DNA of 48,898 nt from Cyanobacteria bacterium M_surface_10_m2_119 (GCA_016882525.1 VGPU01000014.1:1-48898); one strand, 5' to 3'; shown: positions 24,901 to 35,628, counted from the first letter of the stretch. The notes: a model not told the origin generated them from the sequence alone. Numbers and translations are program-made.

Positions 24901-26165
24901 TGCTGCACCTGCTCTCGGCACCGGCTCGCTCGGACCTGCTCAGCCAGCGGGTGAATCGCCAGCTCTGGCTTGAAATGCTGCTGGCGGCCGCCGGCGCCTC
25001 GGCGCTGATGGCCCTGGTCGCCGGGTTTCTGGTGCTCTCCAAGGGAGCGCAGGAGCTCCAGCGGGATGCCGAGAGCCTCCAGCGCCAGTTGAGCGTGGGG
25101 CTGACCAGCTACGAGCCTCTCCATAACCTGCAGCGCCGCCTGCAGACCGCCGCCGTCGCCCAGGAGGTGGAGAGTGCCCTCGTGGTGGACCAGCGGGGGC
25201 TGGTGCTGGCTGCCTCCAACGGAGCCCTCGTGGGGTTGCCCCTGCCCCATGTGCTGCAGCTTCCCAACCAGCATCACCTGCGGGAGCTGTTTGCGGAATG
25301 TCCCTCCACCTCCACCCTGATCGCCTGCCTCACTCGCGACGAGGTGGTGTTCCACGGTCCGCTGCCCTGGATCGGGGGCGATGTGCTGATGACGATGCGC
25401 CAGTATCCCCTTGCCCTGGAGGGTGGCGGCCGGTTCGGTGACCGGGCCAGCCTGATCACCATCACGAATGTGCGGGCGGCCCGCACGGAGGCGCTGGCTT
25501 TCGTGCTGCAGGTGTTCGTGGCGGGCCTGCTGCCGCTCGGCGCCGGTTGCGTGGGCCTGATGCTCCAGTTGCGGCGGGTGCTGATTCCCGAGCTGCTGCG
25601 GCTGGCGCAGATCGATGCCCTTTCGGGCGTTTACAACCGCCGGGCCTTCACCGAAGCGGCCGAGGAGCTGCTGCGGCGTGCCCAGCAGGCGGAACGGCCG
25701 ATGGCCGTGGCACTGATCGATGTGGATTTCTTCAAGCAGGTCAATGACACCCATGGCCATGACGCCGGTGACCAGGTGATCCGCCAGGTGTCTGAGCTGC
25801 TGAGGCAGGCGGTGCGCAGCACCGACCTCGTCGGTCGCCTGGGTGGCGATGAGTTCGCCATCCTCGTGCAGCTGCCGGGGGACGCGGCCACCCAGATGCT
25901 GGAGCGCACCCGCCAGATGATCAATGCCACCCCGGTCTCCACCGCTGAAGGCCAGCAGGTGCAGGTGAACCTCTCGGTGGGGGTGACCTCCACGGCTGGC
26001 CAGGCCGGTTACAGCCTGGATGGACTGATGGGTGCGGCCGATGCAGCCCTGTACGCGGCCAAGGACCGGGGCCGCGGCCAGGTGGTGAACCTGGAGAGCG
26101 ACTCCCAGGCGGCTCGCGGCCGCCGCTCAGAGTCGTTCGGCTACTGGCAGGTCGGCGGCCTCTGA
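24900..26165 (+). CDS. membrane diguanylate cyclase with intact GGDEF and I-site
   Basis: A 421-residue protein: one membrane helix near residues 25-48, a periplasmic sensor-sized segment (about 50-195), a second helix (about 199-222), then a GGDEF domain. The domain is complete: 'DALSGVYNRRAF', 'ALIDVDFFKQVNDTHGHDAG', 'RSTDLVGRLGGDEFAILV' and 'ADAALYAAKDRGRGQ'. The inhibitory site RxxD lies five residues before GGDEF, so product inhibition by c-di-GMP is expected. TGATG overlap with the upstream binding-protein gene indicates coupling, which suggests that the binding protein feeds the periplasmic domain. The alternative start is GTG 24897. Confidence 0.9.
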   Translation: MLHLLSAPARSDLLSQRVNRQLWLEMLLAAAGASALMALVAGFLVLSKGAQELQRDAESLQRQLSVGLTSYEPLHNLQRRLQTAAVAQEVESALVVDQRGLVLAASNGALVGLPLPHVLQLPNQHHLRELFAECPSTSTLIACLTRDEVVFHGPLPWIGGDVLMTMRQYPLALEGGGRFGDRASLITITNVRAARTEALAFVLQVFVAGLLPLGAGCVGLMLQLRRVLIPELLRLAQIDALSGVYNRRAFTEAAEELLRRAQQAERPMAVALIDVDFFKQVNDTHGHDAGDQVIRQVSELLRQAVRSTDLVGRLGGDEFAILVQLPGDAATQMLERTRQMINATPVSTAEGQQVQVNLSVGVTSTAGQAGYSLDGLMGAADAALYAAKDRGRGQVVNLESDSQAARGRRSESFGYWQVGGL

Positions 26166-27050
26166 GGTGCCGTTGCGGCCTGGGGCGTGACCGGCGTCGA
26201 GCAGCTCGGCGTCGATCCCCCAGCTGAAGTCGCTGTTCACACCCGGGGGGCCGGAGAAACTGCCCGTGATCGCCGCCGTCAGTTCCGGCTTGGAGGAGGT
26301 GGCCAGGGTGATGTAGCGATCGTCGATCACGCCGATGCCACTGGGATCGAAGCCACGCCAGCCGGCGCCGGGCAGGTACACCTCCGCCCAGGCATGCAGG
26401 TCGTAGCGCTCCGGTTTCGGTTCCACCAGGTGGTAACCGCTCACGAAGCGGGCCGGCAGGCCCACGCAGCGGCAGGCCTCCACCATCAGCATCGCCAGGT
26501 CGCGGCAGGAGCCCACCCGCTCCTTGAGGGTGCGGCCGGCGGGCCAGGCCGGGCCCACATGCCGCTGGGTGTATTTCACCCGATCCTGAATGATCTCCAC
26601 CAGTTGCTGCAGGAACATCAGCGCCCGCTGGTCGCTGCCCATCAGCGCCTCCTGGGCCAGGTCCACCGCCGCCGGATCGTGCTGGCCGTTCGGCAGCCAG
26701 CCCTCCAGCGACCCCATCAGATCGCCGTTGAGGTGGCCCACCGGGTAGGGCAGCTGGGGTTCGTTCTCTTCCAGGCAGGCCTCCAGCAGCGGGGCTGTCT
26801 GGGTCTCCACCTCGCTGATGGCCCGCACGCAGAAGTGGTCGGTGCTGCCGGCGAAGCGGGCGCGCAGGATCTCGTCGCCACTGGCGGCCATCAGCGGGTA
26901 GAGACGATTGGGGTCTGGACTGATCTCCAAGTGGAAGTGCAGCAGGCGCTGGAAGCCCTGGCCGCGGGGTTTGAGGCAGAACCGGTGCGGACCCAGCAGC
27001 ACCGGCGCGTCATAGCGGTAGGTGAACGTGTGGATTAAGCGAGCACGCAT
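26127..27050 (-). CDS. transglutaminase-like protein
   Basis: A 307-residue transglutaminase-fold protein with an N-terminal beta-rich domain ('RLIHTFTYRYDAPVLLGPHR') and a core with the papain-like triad: Cys in 'KERVGSCRDLAMLMVEACR' (about 176), His in 'YDLHAWAEVYLPG' (about 213) and Asp in 'GWRGFDPSG' (about 228). In the widespread three-gene set with alpha-E and ATP-grasp proteins it is predicted to act as a peptidase or amide-transfer enzyme on a peptide tag. It overlaps the alpha-E gene by 16 bases, and its 3' end overlaps the GGDEF gene by 39 bases. Confidence 0.9.
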   Translation of the reverse strand: MRARLIHTFTYRYDAPVLLGPHRFCLKPRGQGFQRLLHFHLEISPDPNRLYPLMAASGDEILRARFAGSTDHFCVRAISEVETQTAPLLEACLEENEPQLPYPVGHLNGDLMGSLEGWLPNGQHDPAAVDLAQEALMGSDQRALMFLQQLVEIIQDRVKYTQRHVGPAWPAGRTLKERVGSCRDLAMLMVEACRCVGLPARFVSGYHLVEPKPERYDLHAWAEVYLPGAGWRGFDPSGIGVIDDRYITLATSSKPELTAAITGSFSGPPGVNSDFSWGIDAELLDAGHAPGRNGTSEAADLPVAERL

Positions 27051-28018
27051 GCCGGATCGGCGCTGATGGGGTGGATGTTGGCGGCGGTGAGGAAGCGCTG
27101 TTCGATCAGGCCGTGCAGGTTGTTCAGATCGCTTTGCAGGTCGTCGATCGCTTCATGCAGCCCGCCGGTGATCAGCTCTTCGATGCGGGTGTAGCTCCAG
27201 CGGGCCAGGGTTAGACCACTCAGGCATTCCAGGTCGTCGGGCACGGCCGGCACTGCCTTGCCGCGCACGATCTGCAGGGTTTCCTGGATCCGCTCCAGGC
27301 AGTAGCGCACGGAGCGCGGGAAGATCGGATCCAGCAGCAGGAAGGCCGCCACGGCTTTGGGCTCGATCGCCTGCTGGCGCGATTGGCGGAACATCTGGTA
27401 AGCCCCCGCACAGCGGAGCAGGGAGATCCACTGCAGTTCATCGAGCACGCCGCCCACTTCATCGGGAGAAGGCAGGAGCAGGAAATATTTCACATCCAGA
27501 ATGCGGGTGGTCTTGTCGGCCCGCTCGATCAGGCGCCCCAGCCGGCTGAACTGCCAGGAGAGGTCGCGGCTGAGGGTGGCGTCGGTGATGCCATAGAAGA
27601 GCTGGCAGGCCCGGCGGATGTCGCGCAGCACCTCCTGGGGAGGCTGGTTCCAGAAGTGCTCGTCCTCCTGCAGGGTCCAGTAGATGTCGTTGAGCTGCTC
27701 CCACATCTCGGTGGTGATCACCTCGCGGATCTGTCGGGCGTTCTCGCGGGCGAAGCCAATGCAGTTCACGATGCTGCTGGGGTTGGCCTCAGCCCGCACC
27801 AGAAACTCCACCACGTTCTCCGGTGTGCCCTCCGGATAGAGGCTGTCGAACAGTTCCCGGTCGCCGGTGGCATCGATCAGGGGCAGCCAGGGCTCGGCAC
27901 TGCCGGGGGGGCAGTCGAGGGCCATGGCCTCACTCACCTCCACGAAGCGCGAGATGTTTTCCGCCCGCTCCACGTAGCGGTTGATCCAGTAGAGCGAATC
28001 GGCGACGCGGCTCAGCAT
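27035..28018 (-). CDS. alpha-E domain protein
   Basis: A 327-residue all-helical protein of the alpha-E (DUF403) family, recognised from 'MLSRVADSLYWINRYVERAENISRF' (start; split here as 'MLSRVADSLYWINRYVERAE' and 'NISRF') and the late 'LDPIFPRSVRYCLERIQETL'. Its biochemical role is unknown; the family nearly always travels with ATP-grasp and transglutaminase-like genes and is thought to be part of the same peptide-modifying system. It overlaps the ATP-grasp gene by 7 bases. Confidence 0.92.
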   Translation of the reverse strand: MLSRVADSLYWINRYVERAENISRFVEVSEAMALDCPPGSAEPWLPLIDATGDRELFDSLYPEGTPENVVEFLVRAEANPSSIVNCIGFARENARQIREVITTEMWEQLNDIYWTLQEDEHFWNQPPQEVLRDIRRACQLFYGITDATLSRDLSWQFSRLGRLIERADKTTRILDVKYFLLLPSPDEVGGVLDELQWISLLRCAGAYQMFRQSRQQAIEPKAVAAFLLLDPIFPRSVRYCLERIQETLQIVRGKAVPAVPDDLECLSGLTLARWSYTRIEELITGGLHEAIDDLQSDLNNLHGLIEQRFLTAANIHPISADPACVLA

Positions 28019-29469
28019 GGCAGCGCCTCCGCGCCGGCCCGTTCACTCACGATCCAGGTGTCCTTGCAGCCGCCGCCCTGGGAGGAGTTCACCACCAGCG
28101 ACCCCCGGCGCAGGGCCACGCGGGTGAGGCCGCCGGGACTCACCCAGGCCCCCTTGCCGCGCAGCACGTAGGGCCGCAGATCCACGTGGCAGGGGAAGAG
28201 CTCGCCCTCGCTCAGGGAGGGAACGGTGGAGAGCTCCAGGGTGGGCTGGGCGATGAAATTGCGGGGGTCGGCCTGGATCTTGGCGGCGAATTCCGCGATC
28301 TCCTCCTGGCTGGCATGGGGGCCGATGAGCATGCCGTAGCCCCCCGCTTCCGCCACCGACTTCACCACCAGTTCGCTGAGGTGGGCTAGCACGTAGGCCC
28401 GGTCATCCGGCTGGGCGCAGAGATAGGTGGGCACGTTTTCGATGATCGGCTCCTCGCCCAGGTAGTAGCGGATCATCTCGGGCACATAGGCGTAGATCAG
28501 CTTGTCGTCGGCCACGCCTGTGCCCGGAGCGTTGGCGATTGCCACCCGCCCTGCCTCGTAGGCCCGCATCAGCCCGGGCACGCCCAGCATGGAGTCACTG
28601 CGGAACACCTCCGGGTCGAGGAAGTCGTCGTCGATGCGGCGGTAGATCACATCCACCGGCTCCAGACCGGCGGTGCTGCGCATCCACACCCGCTCGTCCT
28701 GACAGACCAGGTCGCGCCCCTCCACCAGCTGGATGCCCATCTGCTGGGCCAGGTAGCTGTGCTCGAAGTAGGCGCTGTTGTAGACGCCGGGGGTGAGCAG
28801 CACCACCTTGGGGGTCTCGGTCCAGGGAGCCAGCTCCCGCAGGGTCTGCAGCAGGTGGGAGGGGTAGTCGTCGATCGGCTGCACCGTGCGGCCGGCGAAC
28901 AGGCTGGGGAACATCCGTTTCATCACCCGCCGGTTCTCTAGGAAGTAGGCCACGCCCGACGGGCAGCGCAGGTTGTCTTCCAGCACCCGCCAGGTGCCCT
29001 CACCGTCGCGCACCAGATCCAGGCCGGAGATGTGGCACCACTTGCCCAGGGGCGGCTGGAAGCCCTGGAGCTGGGGGCGCCAGCCCTGGGAGCTCTCCAC
29101 ATCGGCCCGGGGAATGATGCCGTCGCGCAGGATCAGTTGGTTGCCATAAACATCGGCCAGAAACTGATCGATGGCTTCCAGCCGCTGAATCAGCCCCCGC
29201 TCCAGCCGCTCCCAGTCGCTGGTGCTGATCAGCCGGGGTAAAGGATCAAAGGGCAGGATGCGCTCCACGCCGCGCTGGTCGGAGCCGTTCAGGCGGAAGG
29301 TGGCCCCCAGGCGTTTGAGCAGCACGCCGGCGGCGGCGTGGTTGCGGTTGAGTTCCTCGAGCCCCAGACGGCCCAGAGAAGAGAGGAGCGGCCGGAGGGC
29401 GCTGCGGGGTTGATCGGTGGCGCTGAAATATTCGTCGTAGCCGCGATTCGGGGTGTAGTCAGTAAACAT
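28012..29469 (-). CDS. circularly permuted ATP-grasp type 2 protein
   Basis: A 485-residue protein of the circularly permuted ATP-grasp group (DUF404/DUF407). Recognisable blocks are 'GWRPQLQGFQPP' followed by 'ISGLDLVRDGEGTWRVLEDN' (about 142-161), 'PGVYNSAYFEHSYLAQQMG' (about 227-245), 'DVIYRRIDDDFLDPE' and 'LFPCHVDLRPYVL' near the end. The family is predicted to form amide bonds between peptides and amino acids using ATP; no substrate is known. It is the first gene of a three-gene operon and has a consensus NtcA box 52 bases upstream. Confidence 0.93.
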   Translation of the reverse strand: MFTDYTPNRGYDEYFSATDQPRSALRPLLSSLGRLGLEELNRNHAAAGVLLKRLGATFRLNGSDQRGVERILPFDPLPRLISTSDWERLERGLIQRLEAIDQFLADVYGNQLILRDGIIPRADVESSQGWRPQLQGFQPPLGKWCHISGLDLVRDGEGTWRVLEDNLRCPSGVAYFLENRRVMKRMFPSLFAGRTVQPIDDYPSHLLQTLRELAPWTETPKVVLLTPGVYNSAYFEHSYLAQQMGIQLVEGRDLVCQDERVWMRSTAGLEPVDVIYRRIDDDFLDPEVFRSDSMLGVPGLMRAYEAGRVAIANAPGTGVADDKLIYAYVPEMIRYYLGEEPIIENVPTYLCAQPDDRAYVLAHLSELVVKSVAEAGGYGMLIGPHASQEEIAEFAAKIQADPRNFIAQPTLELSTVPSLSEGELFPCHVDLRPYVLRGKGAWVSPGGLTRVALRRGSLVVNSSQGGGCKDTWIVSERAGAEALPC

Positions 29470-29492
29470 GCCTGGCCGGAAGCGGCCCAGAA

Positions 29493-29534
29493 ATCATCCG
29501 GAAGCAGCTGCCCCCCGCGGGTATGGGTTGCTAC
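29493..29534 (-). promoter_or_regulatory. perfect NtcA consensus box upstream of the ATP-grasp operon
   Basis: GTATGGGTTGCTAC (29521-29534) fits GTA-N8-TAC exactly. On the minus strand GATGAT (29498-29493) follows after 22 bases, one base from TAN3T. Predicted start near 29486, a 17-base leader before the ATG at 29469, the same leader size as predicted for cynS. On the plus strand towards the PilZ gene no -10 is found at that distance. Confidence 0.5.
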
Positions 29535-29649
29535 GGATCCAGTCATTGCCCGCCAACCGGCGTGGCAGCTTTCCGTTGCCTTCACTAGCTTGAGAGATGA
29601 AGGCGCCGCGGTTTGTACTCCATCCCCCTGCCGGTGGTTGCCCCACCCG

Positions 29650-30168
29650 ATGCCCGGTTCCTCTCCTGAATCCTTTCCTGGAGCCTTCCCCCTCACCGGC
29701 GGCGAGCTGCTGCCGCTGGAGGGGTTCGAGGCCGGCACGATCCTGGAGCCGCTGGCCGATGTGGTCGACGAGGTCGATGCCGACGGCTTCGACTGCAAGC
29801 GCCAGTACCCGCGCCTGGTCGCGCCCCCCTGTCGCCCCGTGACGGTGCGCACGGAGGGGCCCGGGGAGCCCTCCCGCTGGTTCTACGCCGACATCCTCGA
29901 CATCAGCCATGGCGGGCTGTGCGTGCTGATCACCGATTCCCACGAGCTGGAGGTGGGGGAGGTGGTGACGGTGGATTTCAAGGCCCACCGCCTGCCGGCC
30001 TCCTTTGCCGGCACCACCTGTCTGGCCGCCACCCTGCGCTGGTTCGTGCGCTCCGGTCACGTCATCACCATGGGCGTGGGCTTCGTGCAACCCCTCACCG
30101 AGCTGCCGGAGCTGCTGCCGGAGCGCCGTCACCGGCTGCGGGATCTCAACCTGCCGGTGGACCGATGA
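29650..30168 (+). CDS. PilZ-domain protein, probable c-di-GMP receptor
   Basis: A 172-residue protein. The two c-di-GMP contact motifs of PilZ are present: RxxxR in 'KRQYPRLVAP' (about residues 50-59) and DxSxxG in 'DILDISHGGLCV' (about 81-92). The first 45 residues are acidic and probably flexible. It is the only likely c-di-GMP effector in the window and lies about 3.5 kb from the intact GGDEF gene, but it is a single domain protein with unknown output partner. The ATG at 29650 gives the first residues before the domain. It is convergent with ureC. Confidence 0.85.
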   Translation: MPGSSPESFPGAFPLTGGELLPLEGFEAGTILEPLADVVDEVDADGFDCKRQYPRLVAPPCRPVTVRTEGPGEPSRWFYADILDISHGGLCVLITDSHELEVGEVVTVDFKAHRLPASFAGTTCLAATLRWFVRSGHVITMGVGFVQPLTELPELLPERRHRLRDLNLPVDR

Positions 30169-30209
30169 GCAGCCAGGAACGGGCCGGTTGAGGCGCTTCT
30201 CAGCAGGCT

Positions 30210-31922
<1,713 letters not shown>

Positions 31923-31986
31923 GGGAGGGGGTCGGCTGGCGGCGAAGCGGGGGCAGATCGGAGCGCGGTTGGCTTGGCGCCTCGCG

Positions 31987-32304
31987 TTAGTCGAGGGGGC
32001 CGTTGATCAGGCCGTTGAAGCCGAACACGCGGCGCTCGCCGGCAAAGGGCACCAGTTGCACGTCGCGGCTGTCGCCCGGCTCGAAGCGGATCGCCGTGCC
32101 GGCGGGGATGTCGAGCCGCTGGCCCCGGGCCGCGTCGCGATCGAAGGTGAGCGCGCTGTTGGCCTCATGGAAATGGAAGTGGGAGCCCACCTGCACCGGC
32201 CGGTCACCTGTGTTGGCCACCGTGATCGTGGTCACGGGCCGGCCGGCGTTGAGCTCGAGCTCGCCGTGTTCGGGGATCAGTTCGCCGGGAATGAGGGGGG
32301 ACAT
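31987..32304 (-). CDS. ureB: urease subunit beta
   Basis: A 105-residue urease beta subunit; landmarks are '[19 protein letters not shown]' at the N-terminus, '[20 protein letters not shown]' (about 30-49) and '[16 protein letters not shown]' (about 64-79). It lies 7 bases downstream of ureA and 64 bases before ureC, and forms the structural core with both. Confidence 0.96.
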   Translation of the reverse strand: MSPLIPGELIPEHGELELNAGRPVTTITVANTGDRPVQVGSHFHFHEANSALTFDRDAARGQRLDIPAGTAIRFEPGDSRDVQLVPFAGERRVFGFNGLINGPLD

Positions 32305-32311
32305 GGCGCGC

Positions 32312-32614
32312 TCAGCGGATCGGGTCGTGCAGGGTCACGAGCTTGGTGCCGTCGGGGAACATGGCCTCGATCTGCACCTCGTGCACCAGCTCCGGCACCC
32401 CCTCCATCACCTGGTCGCGGCTCAGCCAGGTGCTGCCCTCGGCCATCAGGGCCGCCACGCTCTTGCCATCACGGGCGCCCTCGAGCACCTGGAAGCTGAG
32501 CCAGGCCACCGCCTCGGGGTGGTTGAGTTTGAGCCCGCGGTTCAACCGTCGCTCTGCCAGCAGGGCGGCGGTCACGATCAGCAGCTTGTCCTTTTCCTGG
32601 GGAGTGAGGTGCAT
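32312..32614 (-). CDS. ureA: urease subunit gamma
   Basis: A 100-residue gamma subunit. Typical sequence: '[20 protein letters not shown]' at the start, '[20 protein letters not shown]' (about 26-45) and '[20 protein letters not shown]' (about 72-91). The ATG at 32614 gives the canonical N-terminus; a start 7 codons upstream adds atypical residues. Located between ureD and ureB. Confidence 0.97.
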   Translation of the reverse strand: MHLTPQEKDKLLIVTAALLAERRLNRGLKLNHPEAVAWLSFQVLEGARDGKSVAALMAEGSTWLSRDQVMEGVPELVHEVQIEAMFPDGTKLVTLHDPIR

Positions 32615-32665
32615 GGGGTGACAGGCATGAATCAACTGTGGCAGGGGTGGCCCGCCCTGGCCCGT

Positions 32666-33619
32666 TCAAGGTGAACCGCTGGCGCCGGGCGCGTCGGCGG
32701 CGAACGGTGTTTCCTGGAAGGGCCACACCCGCGGCAGCTCCGGTGCCGCCAGCCCCCGCTGGGCCCGCGTGAGCCGCCAGATCCGGCTGAACCAGTAGCG
32801 GGCCGCCTGGCTGGAGGGGCCTCGGTAGCGGGCCACCAGGCCCTGCTCCAGGGCGCCGCAGGCCATCTCCCCCTCCAGGCCAGCCCGTTCGGCCCGGCAC
32901 TGGTCCAGCAGCTTCGCCAGCGCGGCGCCGCCCAGGGGTTCCGGCGCGGCCCACACCAGGCTGCCGAACACCGGCTGGTCAGCCAGGCCGTGTTCCTCGC
33001 CCAGGGCCGGGCCCCCGAGCTCCAGGCAGTCGACCAGCTCCCAGCGCGGCCCTGCTGGCGACTGCCGGCGGATGCTGAGGGCCGATCGCCAGCGCCCGGA
33101 TCCCAGCGCCTCCTGATCGGCCGTGCGCCCCAGCCGCACGATCTCGGCGGCCAGGAAACTGGCCCCGGCTGCCAGGTCCACCTCCAGCCGCTGGGCAAAC
33201 AGGCCGTCGGCATAGAGCACGAGTTCCTGGGGCAGCCACTCCAGGTCGCTGCCTGCGGCCAGCTGGAAGCGCAGCGCCTGCTCTGCCCAGCTGCCGTCGG
33301 GAGACCGGCGTGAGCGCCCCACCGTTCCGTACACCTTCTGGGCGGCCACGCTGGTGAGCAGGGCCCGGCTACCGGCCTCCAGGGTTGCCTCAACCTGCAG
33401 CTGATCGCCGCCCACGAGGCCGCCGGCGGTGTGCAGCAGGGGGAGTTCGCAGTGGCCGCTGCTCTGCTGGAAGGCCCGCTGCAGCTTGAGCGGGGCGGTG
33501 GCGCCGCCCTGGTGGCTGGTGCGCTCCCCCTGGCGATGAAACCGCAGCCACGCCTCAGCACGCCAGGGGTCGGCATGCGCCGGGGCGGGGGGGAGCGGGC
33601 AGGGAGTGCGGGACGCCAT
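32666..33619 (-). CDS. ureD: urease accessory protein UreD
   Basis: UreD is the scaffold that binds apo-urease and receives UreF and UreG for nickel insertion. 317 residues with 'LPLLHTAGGLVGGDQLQVEA' (about 60-79), 'LTSVAAQKVYG' (about 89-99) and 'QELVLYADGLFAQRLEVDL' (about 127-145), all family landmarks. The ATG at 33619 is preferred; an in-frame ATG at 33643 exists. It is divergent from ureE, and the start codons of both lie exactly 41.5 bases from a central NtcA box. Confidence 0.92.
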   Translation of the reverse strand: MASRTPCPLPPAPAHADPWRAEAWLRFHRQGERTSHQGGATAPLKLQRAFQQSSGHCELPLLHTAGGLVGGDQLQVEATLEAGSRALLTSVAAQKVYGTVGRSRRSPDGSWAEQALRFQLAAGSDLEWLPQELVLYADGLFAQRLEVDLAAGASFLAAEIVRLGRTADQEALGSGRWRSALSIRRQSPAGPRWELVDCLELGGPALGEEHGLADQPVFGSLVWAAPEPLGGAALAKLLDQCRAERAGLEGEMACGALEQGLVARYRGPSSQAARYWFSRIWRLTRAQRGLAAPELPRVWPFQETPFAADAPGASGSP

Positions 33620-33653
33620 GGGCGCATGCTCCGCTGCCCCCATGGCGAATCCC

Positions 33654-33667
33654 GTAGCAATCACTAC
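33654..33667. promoter_or_regulatory. perfect NtcA consensus box between ureD and ureE
   Basis: GTAGCAATCACTAC matches GTA-N8-TAC exactly. Its centre (33660.5) is 41.5 bases from the first base of ureD (33619) on one side and of ureE (33702) on the other. At 22 bases from the box are GAGCAT (minus strand) and CAGGGT (plus strand), each one base from TAN3T. Class II activation would start both transcripts at the first base of the start codon. Confidence 0.6.
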
Positions 33668-33701
33668 AGAGTGCCGCTGTGGTGCTGGCCAGGGTGCTCC
33701 C

Positions 33702-34199
33702 ATGCGTGATTCCTCCTCCCCCACGCCCCTGCTGCTGGAGCAGCGCCGGCAGCCCGATCCTGGTGCGCCGGCACTGGCCCTGCCTCTCACGGCCCAGGAG
33801 CGCACCAGTCTGCGGGGGCGCCGCCAGTCGACCTGTGGCCGGGATCTGCTGCTGCAGCTCCCCCGCGGCGCGGCCCTGGAGCCGGGGGAGTTGCTGGCCC
33901 AGGCCGGCAGCGCCGCCGGGCCGCTGGTGCGGGTGGAGGCGGCTCCCGAACCCCTGCTCCAGGTGAGCAGCGCCGATCCCCTGGCCCTGCTCCAGGCCGC
34001 TTACCACCTGGGCAACCGCCATGTGGCGATGGAGCTGCACGCCGATCGGTTGCTGTTGCTCGACGACAGCGTGCTGGCGGATCTGTTGCGTCGCCGCGGC
34101 CTGCAGTTGGAGCGGTTGCAGGCACCCTTCTGCCCCGAGCCCGGCGCCTATGCGGAGCCTGCCCATGCCCACCACCACAGCCATGGCCATGGCCACTGA
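33702..34199 (+). CDS. ureE: urease nickel metallochaperone UreE
   Basis: A 165-residue UreE with an N-terminal domain ('PLTAQERTSLRGRRQSTCGR' about 27-46) and a metal-binding C-terminal domain containing 'AYHLGNRHVAMELHADRLLL' (about 96-115), where the conserved His dimer-interface ligand lies. It ends in the His-rich tail '[11 protein letters not shown]' for nickel storage or delivery. The tail codons also provide the start of ureF in another frame. ATG at 33702 is preferred over earlier in-frame starts. Confidence 0.92.
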   Translation: MRDSSSPTPLLLEQRRQPDPGAPALALPLTAQERTSLRGRRQSTCGRDLLLQLPRGAALEPGELLAQAGSAAGPLVRVEAAPEPLLQVSSADPLALLQAAYHLGNRHVAMELHADRLLLLDDSVLADLLRRRGLQLERLQAPFCPEPGAYAEPAHAHHHSHGHGH

Positions 34200-34917
34200 A
34201 GTGACCGGGGCCGGCGCCGGTGCTCGGCTGCGCTTGCTGCAGCTGGTGAGCCCGGCCCTGCCGGTGGGCGCCTTCAGCTACTCGGAGGGCCTCGAGTGGC
34301 TGGTGCAGGCGGGCCGCATCGGTGATGGGGGGGCCTTGCTGCGCTGGCTCCAGGCTGAACTGGGTCGCGGCACCCTCTGCCAGGAGGTGGCCGCCCTGGC
34401 CGGGCTGCGCCAGGCGCTGGAGCGCTGGCGGCAGGGGGATGACACCGCAGCGGCCGAGGTGGTCGATCGCGATGGCTGGCTGCTCGCCCTGCGCGAGGCC
34501 CCGGAGGTGCGGGCCCAGCAGCGCCAGATGGGGGCCTCGCTGCTGCAGCTGCTCGCCGATCTCGGCTGGCCCCTGCCCCCGACCTGTCACGGGCCGCGGG
34601 CTCCCCGCCAGCCCCTGCCGCTGGCCTGGCCCGTGGCCTTCGCCTGGGCTGGACTCTGCCTGGGAATCGGCTCTCCCGAGCTGGAAGAGGCCTATCTCTA
34701 TGGCTGGACGGCCAACCAGATCAGCGCAGCCGTGCGGTTGGTGCCCCTGGGTCCCACCGAGGGGCAGCGGCTGCAGCTGCAGCTGGCCCCCCTCATTGCT
34801 GAACGGGCCGCGGCGCTGACGACGGCCGATCCGAGCACGCTCTGGAGCGGGGGCGTGGGCGCCGGGCTGGCCCAGCTGCGCCATGCTGAGCTCTACTCCC
34901 GGTTGTTCAGGAGCTGA
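34189..34917 (+). CDS. ureF: urease accessory protein UreF
   Basis: UreF joins UreD and UreG in the activation complex. The diagnostic N-terminal block is '[20 protein letters not shown]' (about residues 15-34), with '[20 protein letters not shown]' (about 168-187) near the C-terminus. Several in-frame ATGs (34165, 34183, 34189) lie within the His-tail codons of ureE; the last gives the usual short N-terminus and overlaps the ureE stop by 11 bases. Confidence 0.9.
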   Translation: MATEVTGAGAGARLRLLQLVSPALPVGAFSYSEGLEWLVQAGRIGDGGALLRWLQAELGRGTLCQEVAALAGLRQALERWRQGDDTAAAEVVDRDGWLLALREAPEVRAQQRQMGASLLQLLADLGWPLPPTCHGPRAPRQPLPLAWPVAFAWAGLCLGIGSPELEEAYLYGWTANQISAAVRLVPLGPTEGQRLQLQLAPLIAERAAALTTADPSTLWSGGVGAGLAQLRHAELYSRLFRS

Positions 34918-34925
34918 GCGGGGCG

Positions 34926-35525
<600 letters not shown>

Positions 35526-35586
35526 GAATTCCTTTCTCAGCGTTTCAGAACCCAGCGGGATGCTTTTGGTCGCCGTCTGGGATTTA

Positions 35587-35628
35587 GTTACAATAGATAC
35601 ACTAGTGTGCTGTGGTGATCCGTAGTTT
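35587..35628 (+). promoter_or_regulatory. probable NtcA-dependent promoter of urtA
   Basis: GTTACAATAGATAC (35587-35600) is one base from GTA-N8-TAC, and TAGTTT (35623-35628) matches TAN3T after exactly 22 bases. The predicted start near 35635 leaves a 42-base leader before urtA. This 150-base gap is clearly more AT-rich than the surroundings, as expected of a strong promoter region. Confidence 0.6.
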
